64,000 nucleotides of DNA from Acridotheres tristis (taxonomy: Eukaryota; Chordata; Aves; Passeriformes; Sturnidae), in NCBI GenBank assembly GCA_037013685.1, contig CM072886.1, positions 66,664,433 through 66,728,432 of the forward strand, read 5' to 3'. Under the pieces are notes generated by a model that ran no database searches, was not told where the DNA came from, and saw only the letters and a list, made by a program, of their open reading frames with translations. A program made the position numbers and the translations under genes. This document shows positions 48,959-61,103 of this stretch, piece after piece; the stretch's first letter is position 1; every line of letters starts with the position of its first letter.

Positions 48959-49194
48959 GGGCACCTCGCTGGTGAACATGTACGTGCGGGGCTGCTGGGT
49001 GAACGGCATCCGGCGGCTCATCATCAGCCGGCGGGGCGACGAGGAGGAGTTCTACGAGATCCGCACCGAGTGGTCGGACCGCAACATCCTCTACCTGCAC
49101 CGCAGCTACTCCGACCTCGGCCGCCTCTTCAAGCGGCTCCTCGACTCCTTCCCCGAAGACCGGCCCGAGCTGTCCCGCTCTCCCTTGCTCCAAG
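48939..49194 (+). CDS. PXDC1: PXDC1 exon 1 (coding part): PX domain-containing protein 1, residues 1-85
   Basis: The exon encodes the N-terminal 85 residues plus the first base of codon 86. The N-terminus [20 protein letters not shown] and the later [18 protein letters not shown] are recognisable as vertebrate PXDC1, a small PX-domain protein of roughly 230 residues in mammals. PX domains usually bind phosphoinositides on endosomal or plasma membranes; the cellular role of PXDC1 is poorly known. The strand/helix core of the domain is visible, including [20 protein letters not shown] at residues 54-73. There R55, Y57, D59 and L60 fit the RxYxD-hydrophobic motif. A canonical PPK loop is not obvious, so lipid affinity may be atypical. 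The start was chosen for its family match and strong Kozak context. The donor is 'ctccaag' followed by gtttga. The exon is extremely G+C-rich. Confidence 0.97.
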
Positions 49195-49430
49195 GTTTGA
49201 GCAGCCTCCGCGGCGCCGGCGCTCCCTGCTCGGCGGGCGGGCGGGTTTCGGCCGCCGCTTCCTCGAGGGTGGCGGTGGCCGGGAAGGACGGGCGGGCGAG
49301 CGGTCCCTCTCGGCGGAGGGAAGTGAGGAGCTGGAGCCGCTGAGAACCGGACGGGGCGGGGGGGGCAGGAAAACTGCGGGGGCGTTTTGCGGTCGGAAAC
49401 TCCTCCCGGGATGTTGATTTGTGTTTCTCC

Positions 49431-49455
49431 TTTTTTTTTTTTTTTTTTTTTTTTT
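49431..49455. repeat. T25 homopolymer
   Basis: Twenty-five consecutive T bases 236 bp after the exon 1 donor. The length is likely to be polymorphic and error-prone in sequencing. The minus-strand poly-lysine ORFs (49106-49465, 49129-49458) come from reading it backwards. Confidence 0.97.
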
Positions 49456-50439
49456 CACTATACATTTGGAGCTGAGAGCTCCTGCAGGAAGGAGACCCCA
49501 GTGTCGCTTCTGCTGTCTTCAGCTGCGCGGTTCCGGGCTAGGCTGGGCTAGGGGAACAGAGGGATCACCGCTGGAGCTGCCCCTCTCCGGTGCCTTCGAG
49601 CTCCCCGGGGAAGGGCTGGGGGGTGGTTGGCAGGAAAATGGGTGTAGCTGAAAAATCTCCGCATGTTGGTATGTTGTTTGCCACAAGGAGAGGGCAAAAA
49701 AAAATAGGGCTGCGTCGCTTGCCAGGGGACTGAGCAACTCTGGGAGCTGGCATAATTCCTCGCATAACTTCTGTGGAAACGGGAATTACAGCAGCGGTTA
49801 GTAGACACGTCTGCTCTATCCCAGTTTCTGAAGTGGATTAACCAAACTATAGGGATGTTGTCCATGCTCAGGCCTTGATTTACAGAAGCAGGATGTACCC
49901 AAGCTGTCTTGCGGGTTGGGTTTAGTTTGTTTAATGTTTAGGGTATTTTATAGATAGAATTACGAGTTCTTCTCTGACGTATTTCTAGTGTGTAGAGTGG
50001 TGAGGAGCATCCAGTCATCTGAAAATGTGTGTATGCTTAGCACTTCCAGTCTCCTCACTTGTTTGAGTTACGATGTAAATTATTTGATTGAACAAGAACG
50101 GGAAAAAGCTGATATTCTGTGCATGATTTTCTCTGTGAGAGGATGAGAAAATTTTCACCAGCTCTCACTTAGCTTTTCACCTTGCTAGTGGGACCCCCTT
50201 GCAGACAGTCTGCATTTTGCTGTTCTCCGAACTGGGTCTCCACCGTTCATACAAGTGTAAACCCACTGGACTTAATTTCTGGGCCGTACCTGTGTGACAG
50301 CGAGCTCTGTTCCCTGCCAATGGCGATCTCTCCCGGGCTGCCTCCCCAGGATGTTTTCTGACAGGTGTTTATAGTGACACAGGTATTTTTCCATGCTCCT
50401 AACCTCTGGCGGTAGGCTAGGCTTGGGTTTTCTATCTGC

Positions 50440-50800
50440 CTCACATTAAAACGTTCGTACCCTTCCCTCTCCAAGCTTCTTTGTGCCGCGGGAGCCGTAG
50501 CCTTCTCCCCGGTCGGTGTCCCCTGGCACTGGGTTTTCCTGTCCCCGCTGCCGGGAGGTGGCAGCTCGGCCCCGCCGGTCCCGGGAGCTCCGCCGCCACT
50601 CGCGGGCCCCGAGTGCCCTCTGCAGACGGCAGGGATCGAGCAGGGATGAGCCGGGGCAGCGCCTGCTCGCTCCAGGGATCGAGCAGGAGTTGCTCGCAGG
50701 GATGGCTGCCGGAGGGAGGCTGTGTCCTCCCGCTTGGGTGCAGGCTGGGAATGGGGTTGTTCTGCGGATGCTGGACCGCACCTCTTAGCCCTGGTGTGTG
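50440..50800. promoter_or_regulatory. Second GC/CpG-rich patch inside PXDC1 intron 1
   Basis: Sharply G+C-rich and CpG-rich compared with both sides, about 1.5 kb downstream of the start codon. It contains a repeated 15-mer cagggatcgagcagg at 50630-50644 and 50673-50687. It could be an intronic enhancer or an alternative promoter, or simply a separate island. No TATA or splice donor convincingly marks a first exon. Confidence 0.45.
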
Positions 50801-52090
50801 CCGGTACAAACAGTGCCTCATGCCTTTCTGTTGCTGACCAGGGATTTAAAGTGCTGCAAAATCTTGTTACCCACCGCGTGTGTCCTACCCAAAGAACTGT
50901 GGGTGTGATTTTTGCTAGTGCTGAGTGGCAGTAAATTCTCAGTAGCATGGCCTTCAAGTGTATGTGGCACCTGGGCCACGGCTTTTGAGGATGCTGGTTA
51001 GGTTCGGAGCTAACCTGCCTGTGGCTTCCAGGGCACAGCACCTGCCAGAGTCACTATGACTAAAAATTGACATCCTAGGGTGCCAGTAGCTCTTCTTGTT
51101 GGCTTTATGGAGCTCTGAAGAGTAGCTTGGCAGCTGGGCTGGGGTGTGTGCTGTGTCTGGTTGCAAATGGACTCGATCCTTGGCCTCCTGCCCCTCCTGG
51201 TGCTCCTTCCCCGTTGGTTATGCACAGGAGCTGCTGCTTATCCTAAAGGCCTTCTCATTCCTCAGCGCCTCTCTCAAGCGAGCATGGTTCCTCTCCTCTC
51301 TCAAGGCCTGCCAAAGCTTTTGCAATGTATTCAACTCTTTTCACTTCTCTCCAAAGCATTATTTGTGTGGTTTGAGCCAGATAGGATTATAGTTCCTTGC
51401 ACTAGCTTTACTTGACAGTCTCAGGTAGATGCACCATTCATGCATGAGCAACTGGGAAAGATTAACCATCCTCAGCCTGTGTTGCTCAATCTGTGCCTAA
51501 AACATAGAGCCAGCAACCTTGACTTACCTTTATCTCAGGAACAGGCACACTGACTTCAGTAGAATGGGGAATGAGCAAAACATCAGTTCAGGATTTGAAA
51601 AATCAAAACCTAATATAAGTAGATTATGATCTGTTTAGCTTGTTGACAGGGTGGGGGTTAACTTTGCAGCAGAGATGGAATAAAAATCAGGAGTAGTTTC
51701 TAAGCAATTACAGTGTGCGTCACAATTTCAGCAATACTCTGTTTAAAATTATGCTGCTCCTGCTCTAAAGAAAATTACTTTGCAGAGTATGCTTCTCTGC
51801 CTAAAGAACACTTCATCATATCAACATTTTTAATTGGCTGGCCACAGCCTCTGATAACTTGACAAAGTTGAAACATAAAAATCTCATTTAACTAAGTGAC
51901 AGTGATGCAAAGGTTTGTATGTAAGAAGAGATTGCATGGGGCATGTCCAGTCTTTACAAAATTCATGGGGTAAGCATGGTTTCTTAATGCCCCGTTTAAA
52001 AGCAGATGTCCTGCTGTCTACAGTGAAGCTCCATGTACTTAACAAAAACACCTGACAAAAGCCCATTCTTCTGTGTGTAAGCATTTAGTC

Positions 52091-52175
52091 ATATACATTT
52101 GTGTGGTTTTTTATATATATACAAATGTATTTGCAAATGTATGTGAGTTTATATGTGTGTGTGTATGTGTGTTTA
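52091..52175. repeat. TA/TG-rich microsatellite region
   Basis: Short (TA)n and (TG)n runs mixed with repeated 'caaatgtat' blocks. Low-complexity intronic sequence. Confidence 0.75.
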
Positions 52176-53231
52176 TCTTGGGCTTCCTGAAAGAAGGTGA
52201 ATGTCAGCTCTGCCTTTTATCTGGAGGAAGTGATAAAATGTTGCAAACCAAATTTGCATTGCATTGAAGGACTCCAAAGTCCCTACAGATTTGCCTAAGG
52301 AGCATTAAAAGACTAGCATTATCCTACAGATCAGTCAAGCTGCAGTGTGTTACATTTAAGGGGTATGACAGAGTGGAAGCTTGAGCTATTTGATGTTATT
52401 AACTTTTTAAACGAAGGTTGTGGTTATTTTAAAAACCTCAGCAATTTTAGAAAGAGTTGGTTGTTACCTTTATTGCTGGTTTCAGCAGACAGTTCATGCT
52501 GAGAAGGAGTGTGCTCCTTTTTTTGCTCAGCGTGAGGAATCCATCCTCTCCATTCCTTTCTTGACCCCTCATCCTCCTGGACCGACTTCCACAATGCTCT
52601 CTCCTTCCTTATTTGTTGAAGATGCTGAGTGCTTTGAGATTGCAGAGGAGAGGATGGGAGGTGTAGCTGTCTGCAGTGGCTGTTCATCTTGCCCTTTCTT
52701 TGATAGGAGAGGAGGGGAGGTCCCAGGGGGTAGTAGGGCATTCCCACAGTTTGGTCTTGTCTTTGGTAACTAATGAGAACATGTGACAGAGTACACTCTC
52801 TGCATCTGGAGTGTACAATGACGCTAAAGGCCAAGGACGTTCAACAGCACAAAGCATCTCACTTGGAAGCTGGTAAACAAGGTTAGATATGTGCATACCT
52901 GCAGGGTGACTAAGTATGATTCACTCTGATGTTACCGATGACTTGCTAGTATTTTATTTGTCTTTGAAATCTGCCTGTCCCTTGCTCTAGGCAAATGTAC
53001 AAAAGAGGATCACAGGAAAGCACAGGTTTGTTCACTCCTGCTATGAACACAGCCTCATGTTTCTAAACTGTGTCTGTTTCTCTATGCAAAGTCTACTTTT
53101 GAATTTAATCAGTTTTCTTGAGAAAGGCAGAGCTATGGACTTAGAAGCTGACTTAAAATTGTTGGAAATAGAAATAGTTGCAACAGACCAAATAGACACC
53201 AAAACTGAGGTATAAATCTGGGAAAGGACTC

Positions 53232-53254
53232 TTCCTTTCCCTTTCCCTTTCCCT
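53232..53254. repeat. (CTTTCC)n microsatellite
   Basis: Between three and four copies of ctttcc in register. Simple intronic repeat. Confidence 0.85.
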
Positions 53255-56200
53255 CACCCATTTTTTCTAAATACTACTTGTGAGGAGGTTTCATCCTAAG
53301 ATTCATCCTAGAATTTGAGCCAGCTTCAATGCAGATAGCAGTCACACACCTCCCTCACCTTTGACTTCAGCGCGGGCAGAATCAAGCCCTTAAGGAAGCC
53401 AAAAAAGCACATTAGCAGCCTTTCAAAACTGGGATTTGTTGTGCCTTTGGAGTGGTTTCTGGCAATCCTCCTCTGCACTTGTTTGTTGTCTTTGTTATCA
53501 GAACAGAGGCTCAGATACTCTTCCAATGTAGGTTCATATTGTACCTACCTGTAATGCCTAGTCCTGCTCTGATACTCTGAGCTGCCAAATCAGAAACTCT
53601 CTGACAGATTTATTTTATTACTAGATAGGCCTCTCTTCCCAAAGTTCTCATTTTCCTCCTTTCCGTGCCTCCTCTGACTAATTCTGCTTGGTCGTGGTCT
53701 TTTTTTCCCTTGCTCTTCTTTCTGTTATTTCCTCTCTGCCTCTCCAAGTTGCTATCCCTGAGCTGCTTCCTGTTCTTTTTCCTTGCCTCCAGGTTTCCCT
53801 CACCGGTGTGCTGCCATCCATAGTTATTTATGGCTCTGCAGATCTTCTCTGTTCCCTTCCACCTTGCAGGTGCTCAACCTCTGTCCATCCATAGAAGTTT
53901 TCTAGTAGAGGTGGAGATTTCCTGTAGAAACCTTGCACCTTTATTTTGCCTCATAGTTTAGAAGCAGTTACTTCATCTGCAGCAGACCTGAGCAGTCCCT
54001 CACAGAGACCAGGCTGAGCTCTAGCTCCAAGCCTTGTGCCTGCCTCTGGGGTGCCATCCTCCTGCAGGAAACAGGTGATCAGCTGCTTTCCATGTCCTAG
54101 TGGCTGTGCAGCGGGAAACTCCTCCAGGGCTGCCATTGGAAGGATGAGCACTGCACAGAAGGCAGTTCCTGGAGACCCAGCCCAGGAATATTGTTTGCTT
54201 GCAAATGCTGTGTTCAAAATTTAGTTTTCTGCATGCTGCATTATAGCATTGTTGTTGTTTACAAGACCATCTGGGGGTGTGATTTATGAGAAGAGGGAGC
54301 TCTAAAGAAGCAGCATAGTGGTTTCCACAGACAGCAGCTGTTTCTCAGTGCTGTGACAATACAGATAAATACACTGCATCTATTGTGCTCTTTTCATTGT
54401 TGGCATTGTCAACAGTTCATTAGTGGAGCTTGCTCAGAGCTTCTGTCTGGCAGACGAAAGATGTAGCTCTTGGTTATCAGGCTCCAGCAGAACTGTATAA
54501 CCAAAATTAAGTTTGTGCCTTCTGGATTTGTTTTTTTTATCAGCTGAATTTCATGGTTCGTTTGTAATGATGGCGATTAATGAAGCTGACTGTGTTGTTA
54601 TAAAGCTAGACACAAGTTGCCTTTTTGTGGTAAACCAAGGCAATGTGTCAGGGAAGTTTTGTGGTGGAAAGGAATGGAAATGAGGTATGTTTTTCATGAC
54701 AGCTCTCACCTGATAAGAAATCAGCACTAAAAATGGTTGTAGGAGCTTGCATTTTTCATCGGGTTTTGACTGCTTTGTTCACTCCTATCTCATGCTTCTT
54801 TGACATCTTTTTCTTTCTTGTGACTCATCAGGCATCAAGACAGGGAACTCTGTGAGGAAAGTCTGTCTGCTGTGTTCTGCCACCAAAACATGCCTTCTCT
54901 ATTCCAGAGATACTGAGAGATCTCATAAGTGATAATACAAAGTGTGGAATACCCATCATTTTGAGGGTCTAGGTTTCTCAGCTTTTAATTTGCCTCCTTT
55001 CTTTGCACAGGTATTCGAGTGTGCCAGGGTCATCAGATCATGGTCACTTTCACTCTGGGGGATTTCAGTCAGACAGTTGTTTGGACAGGGCTTTTCCCCA
55101 TCCTGCATCTGCTTCATATGAGCTGCAAAAGAAAAAAGGTGTGGGCAGGGTTTCAAAAGCTCTCTTTCTGCATCAAACAGATTTATCTCAGTACCTTCAA
55201 TACGTTTGCTACTACCTAGTGGAACTAATGAAAATATGGAGTGACTTGCATTTTGTGTACTGATACCTCTTTAAAAAATTTTGGTCCTCATCATCAAGTT
55301 TAAGAAGGGTAGCACAATGTGATAAATGTCAAAAGTCCACCTCCCTACACCCACCCCTCTTTTCATCTCTACTGTGTCCTCTTAGTTGCTCCTTCAGTAA
55401 TGCCAGCAAGAGGGATCTTGTAAGTGATACTGCCTCAATTGCAAATCCTTTGTAAACGCTGTAGTGACTCCTCTCACATGAGATGGATGAACTTCCCCAC
55501 AAGGGGAAGGGGCAAGTGTGTCTGCCCCAAGAGAGAGGGGTTGTGGAATTAGGCAAGAGGCATCAAAGAGGAGTTGCTAGAGCTGCCAGACTTAAGTCAG
55601 ACCAGTGCTGTAGCTAGCTCTCGGATCCTGTCCTTAGTGATGAGAACCAGATGCTGCAGAAGACAGCATAAAGAACAGGCAGAGAATAGAAAAGTGACAG
55701 TCCTGGTCTCTAGTAATTGAAGATCTGACATCCCTGATTGCCTGTAATTATCTGCTCTTCTCTGGATCTTATCAAGTCTTTGGACTTAAGAGATCCCTGT
55801 GGTGTTATTTCTGCAGTTGTTGAAGAAAAATGGTGTGAAGCAAGCTTTCCCATCTGCTGGGTTTTTTTTCATTTCCTGCCTTTACATACCCCTGAGTATT
55901 CCCTTGCCCTTCTAGCAATCTTTCATCCTTTTCTCCTTCATCAGAGAGGAGGCAGCTGTTCAGGGAAGCTGGTTTGGCCTTTTCAGAATCCAATCTGAGG
56001 TGGCTGATGTCATAGTTCCCAGGTGGCAAGGTTGAGGGAACACGTGTTTGCAGTGAGGTGGAATCCTACCTGGGCAGCTGCTTGGAGAAGCAAGGTATGG
56101 TGGCCATGAAGCAGGGGAAAATGACAGCTGAAATGTATTGAGAAGATCCAGTTCAGCAGAGGGAGGAAGTAGGAAGAAGTGCGAAGGAGTAAAGCAGCAG

Positions 56201-59200
56201 AAAAAATGGGGCTGAGCTGTCTGTCTCTTTCAGCCCTGATCCATGTGCCAGCTAAGTAGCTTGCATGTTTCTGTGGAATATCTGTCTGTGGATCTGTTTA
56301 GAAGTCAACTAGATATGGTCCCTAGCAGCCTGATCTGACTTTGGACCTGGCCCTTCTTTGGGTGGATCAAATTAGACTCTTTTATTTAACATTATTCTCT
56401 AATGACTAGGACCTTCCTTCTATTGCTCCATCTACATCTTGGATTGTGTGTGTGCACAAGGCCCAGAATATATCTGAGGGACAGGAGGAATGAGGGAAAA
56501 GGATAATAAAGTTTTAGCACTGCAGTGGTAATGAACACTATAACTGGAGAAAAGGGACACATCTCTCATTGAAGTCTAGTCAGGAGAGATAGCAAAATAG
56601 CACTCTCCCATGCAAGGCAACTTGTATGCCTTCCCAAAAGATTTGAAATCCCTAACTGCTGCTTGGGGTCTTGTGCAAAGAGAGAAGGATGGACTCATGA
56701 TTTAAATCTATAAGCTTCAAATCTTTCTTGCAGTGTAGATTAGCAGAACACAATAGGATTTCTCTCTGGATTTATTTGTTACTCCTTTTTTTCCCTTTGA
56801 TACCTACTCTGCAGTCTTCCTGTAGGGAATGGAGAGAGAATTAGATGAGAGGGGCTTAATGTAACTTTAATCCTCATGTGCATATTGAAAGACACAGCAC
56901 TTAGGACTATTGGTATTCCGTCTTGCATGTGTCTTCAGAAAGTACACCTTGGCTTCTGCTCTTGCTCAGCTTCCTGTATGTATAGAACTGATTTTGAGAA
57001 AATAGGGTATCTCTTGGACATTCTTTGCTCCTGTCCTGACCACAGACATGAAGTATAGTCCTTTAGATTGGAGAGACGGGGTTTGGTATCATGTATACAT
57101 AGTGACTTGTACGTAGCAGCGTATCTCCAGAAAAACAGATTTCCGTGTGTCATCATTGATGTGACATTACAGATAGATACTTGACTTGGGCATGAACTTA
57201 CTCTTCCTTGGAAGGCACTAGAGGATTTTTGAGACAATGCTCATTGTGTACACTGACTGTCAGGACTGCTTTGTGATTTCATTATGAGCCATGAAGCACA
57301 TGCTGCAATTCCTGTCCTGCTTCCTGTGGTAGAAACATGCGGTGCATTATCTGTGGTTTTCAGAATGTCATTAGTTGCAGATTTGGTGGCTCACATAGCA
57401 GTAATGGGACAGCCCTACCAAGGTTTGTGTGTTTACATCAGGAGTTGGCTCTCAGTTCATTCTCCTCTGCTGCTGAGCTCGTTTCCTGCCTGTGTGCAGC
57501 TCTGGGCCCCTCTCCCACGCTGTGAGCCAGCATGCCAGGTACACAGCTGCTGGCCTGTTCTCCCAGCCTCCTGCAGCTGCCCCGGCACCAGGGACCCAGG
57601 GCAGGAAGAAAGCTGCAGCCTTCTGGTGCTGCTTGTGCCATACTTTTCCAGACACATGTTGCTCTGCACAGAGTTGCTACCTACGCTTGGTCTCGAACTG
57701 AAAGCAAATCCTTTTCAGTCTTAAGGACTCTGCCTGGGCCTCTTGGTCTGGAAAAGGGCAGAGAAAATGTCAAAAGGATTGAATGAGGTAACTGAATATG
57801 TAATTTTTAAAAAAGCAATCTCCCAGGCACAGCTAAGTGCCACTCTGGGTTAGGCAGTGTCATCCGTCCCGTAAGCCAGCCTGCTGGCTCCCCTGTGTGT
57901 GGGGTGAAGGAATCTTGGAAGTTCGTGGTATTTGGCAGCAGGGTTTGTGGCAAAAAAAAGGAGCTAGCGGGACTCCAGTTTACCTCAAACCCTATAAACA
58001 TTGGTGTTTATAACATTTAAATCACTTGAAATATTAGCTAATTGTCCAAGTACAGTACAGGTAACAAAACAGCGAGCAAAGCTTTCCTGGGAGGAGTTTG
58101 TACATGTTTTCCATTAGCAATCCAAACAAGGGCCAGAGCTGAGAAAAAGGCATGAGAACAGCCTTTCACCATGACCTCACTAACAAATTTCCCAGCTCTG
58201 AGTTCAGCTCTGTTGCATGACTGAACAAGTGAAGAAAGCACAACTGGTGCAGGATACTGGTTGCTTTACTGGTATCTTATTTTTATTTTACAGCAAACAG
58301 AGTAAAGATTCTTGGGTAGTAAAAGCCCCAGATAGAAATATAGACTAGACATGTATTTATGGCCCATGGGCAGAGACAACAGCCTCGGGACATGTTGTAG
58401 CTGCTGTATGGATTCTTCATATGTGGCCAGGGGGTCCCACATGCTCCAGATGCATCCACATTTTAATGCATTTGTGTCAGGGTTAATGAATGGTGGGGGT
58501 GCTGGCCTCTGTCTGCAGTGTCAGCTGGCATGTCTGTGTGTCTGTTTGTTCAGGCGTTTCCAGTGTCTGAAGATCCTACATCAGTCTGGTTTTTTTTTCC
58601 TCTTTCTTTCTGCCTTGCCAAATCTTCCAAACAGGAAAAAGAAGACAGGCAAAGGAAAAACTTCCACAAAGTGAAGAATAGGCCTGGAAACTTGATGCAG
58701 TTCTGTGACCCTTCTTTACACCAATTCTGATTCCTGCTCAAACTTACTATAGTGCCTGGGTGAGAAAGGAGCTTGGATGGGGCATCCTCGCCTGCAGTCT
58801 CTTGCTTCTTCTGTGCAGTCTTGGGTTTCCTGAGGTGAAGCCTTTGACAGGAGTGGTTTGAGGTATTGCCTGCTGCTCACCTAATTGTGCTGGCAAAGCA
58901 GAAGCAGCTCTGTGTTGTGGTGTGGGAGAGGAAATGAGGTGCAAGGGAGGGTGGGAGCAGCTTAAGCTGGTGTTGACACCAGAGATTGTACCTTGTGAAA
59001 GCGCGGTGTTCCTCATGCACGTAGGTGCTGTGGTTGATGACAGCGGCCAGTTAGAGAGTGCTGAGAGGGATGGAAAGGAAGGACCAGGATCTCCACTCCT
59101 CCTGGCTTTGGGCAGGCAGTGCCTTGCTCTGGTTAGCATGGCTATAGGGTTGGGAGCAGCCTCTCAAGTTGTGAGATCATGGTCTATGACTAACTGAAAG

Positions 59201-61086
59201 CCACAAGAGCATCTGTTAACTTTTAGAAACAGAGACTTGTAGAATTAAGATAAATGAGGACCTTACAAACTTCATGACAGTTGCAGAAGAAATTACAGGT
59301 TTAAATATATGTATATAAGGCCAGTCAAGTGGTTTCTGTTTGTTTGGGTTGCAGATGTATGAAAAGAAAGGCTTTAGCCTGGCCAAATTGAACTCCCTGT
59401 ATGGGGAATTCATATAAGGTCAGCGGTCTTACACCCCAAAGCTGCACATCTGCTATCATTAAGCACATATATAGGAAGCTGTCCAGGCAGATGTATCACC
59501 CTCCTTCCTACACTGTCTGCTTTTTGGTTTTGATATTACTGAAAGCTTCCATAAGAAACAGTTTTTATGGCGCCAGATGTTGCAAGTCTTCTGTGCCAGT
59601 TTCCAATTTGGAGTGTGGGTTTGCATGGTTGGTGTCTTTCCAAGAGGTAGAAGGAGATAATATACCAGGGCTGGAAATTCCTTGTGAATGCAAGAAGCTG
59701 TAAAACCTCCCACGGGGCGATCTATGACAGTGCAACAGGCTGACAGCCTTGTCTGACTTCTTGGTGAAGCATAAAAAGGCCGTGTGGAGCTGCAGATGCT
59801 TTCCCTGATTACTAATGAGAGAAATCCTGACCGCTTGGCTGGTTTTCCTCATGGCATGAATGCTCAGGGTTGTTGCCAAGGTGGTTTTGGTTTTTTTTTC
59901 CTTTTTCTCCCCCTCCCCGTCTGAATATCTTCATTTGTTTGAAAGTATCCCTCTTCCTGGTAAAATACTAGTTGCAGCAGTGCATGCCATGCTTATCTGA
60001 GAAGGGGTCTGAGATCGAAGGCAGATTTGAGAGGGAGCAGTTGAATGCTGAATCCCTGGTGGATGGGCAATGAAGTGGGATCCACAGCTGGACAGTCTCT
60101 GCTCTGACTGTATCCGTGTTTATGCAGAGTGGATGAAGACCAGCAGGAGAAGCAGAGGCACCCCATGGCAGCTGGCACCAGGGTGGCTGGCTCTGTTTTC
60201 TCTGATGTGGGCTGCAGCAGGGCCAGCAGCATGTTTCTAACATCGTGGATGGGTGTCTGAGCTGTGGGGCCAGTGGCAGCTTTTTCTTTCTTTTAGGGAA
60301 GATTAAACCCTTTTCATTGAAAAATTTGAACTTGACCCAAATGTGGGATGGAAACATATTTAGGGAGGGGTGGAGCAGATTCACACAGGTCTGCACCCCA
60401 TAGTTAGGACAATGAATGGTGCTGGTCTGCAATTCAGGTCTGTAATGCCAAGCACAGCCCAGCTAGTATGCAGTCTGCAGACCCATGCAGATGAGTTTAT
60501 TTACATTTACAGCCTTTCAGAGAATTTCCAAGCCAAGCTACCTGACTATAGTGTACAACAGCCAAAGCAAGACACACACCACCTCCCTTCTATGCCTGCT
60601 GGTGTGCATTGCTCTGCTGTCAGGAGAGGGGTGAGTTGTACTGGGGTGAGGCGATAGCCGTGCTGAAAAAACAGGCAAAATGAATTACTGTTGAGCAAGA
60701 GAAAGGCTTATACAAGCAGGGGACTTTTGTGGGACAACTGTCAAGTAAACCCAGTTGCTTTGGAGACAATCTGTGTTTTATTTGGAGCTGTAACTGGAGG
60801 AGAGCTGACAGCTTCCAAGTCACACTTTTGTCTGGAAAGTTTCTGTGGGATTGTATCTCGTTGGTAGCAAACAAGGACTGGTGCAGACTGAAATTGTTTG
60901 TGGATGCTGTTCCCACACTGTTGGTTTGATGGCTCTGTTTGTCTTTTGAATAGGAAGATGTAGATACACTTACTTTAACACAATTGTGCTATATTGAAGT
61001 GCTTTCTCACAGACTGCTTTGCAGATTTTTAATTTTGATGGTTTTGATTTATTGTATCTTTTCCCGTTCCAGCTTTTTGTTCGGCT

Positions 61087-61103
61087 GTTTGTTTGTTTGT
61101 TTA
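61087..61103. repeat. (GTTT)n microsatellite
   Basis: Four copies of gttt about 1 kb before exon 2. Simple intronic repeat. Confidence 0.85.

Larger units (their letters stand above)
48200..49640 (+). promoter_or_regulatory. PXDC1: CpG island and promoter region of PXDC1
   Basis: G+C content and CpG density rise sharply from about 48,200, peak around the start codon, and fall off after about 49,640. An ATTGG (reversed CCAAT) core lies at about 48439. GC boxes of GGGGCGG type lie at 48884-48890 and about 49351. A pyrimidine CTC/CCT repeat (48825-48863) lies just upstream of the start. A TATA-like 'attattaaaagg' occurs at about 48171, at the left edge. This is the pattern of a broad CpG-island promoter. 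The exact transcription start cannot be read, so the 5' UTR is left undefined. The GC-rich ORFs inside it (for example 48238-48732) are by-products of base composition. Confidence 0.8.

Noticed and set aside
48480..49193. 237-codon minus-strand ORF opposite PXDC1 exon 1
   Set aside because: It is the complement of a very G+C-rich coding exon and CpG island, where stop codons are rare. The composition is Ala/Pro/Gly/Arg-rich with no domain.
49106..49465. Poly-lysine-starting minus-strand ORFs
   Set aside because: Reading of the T25 tract and CpG island backwards.
57284..57724. 146-codon plus-strand ORF in PXDC1 intron 1
   Set aside because: Several overlapping frames on both strands are open in the same G+C-richer stretch, and no family is recognisable.
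59968..60432. 154-codon minus-strand ORF in PXDC1 intron 1
   Set aside because: No domain, splice signals or protein-like pattern; length is compatible with chance.
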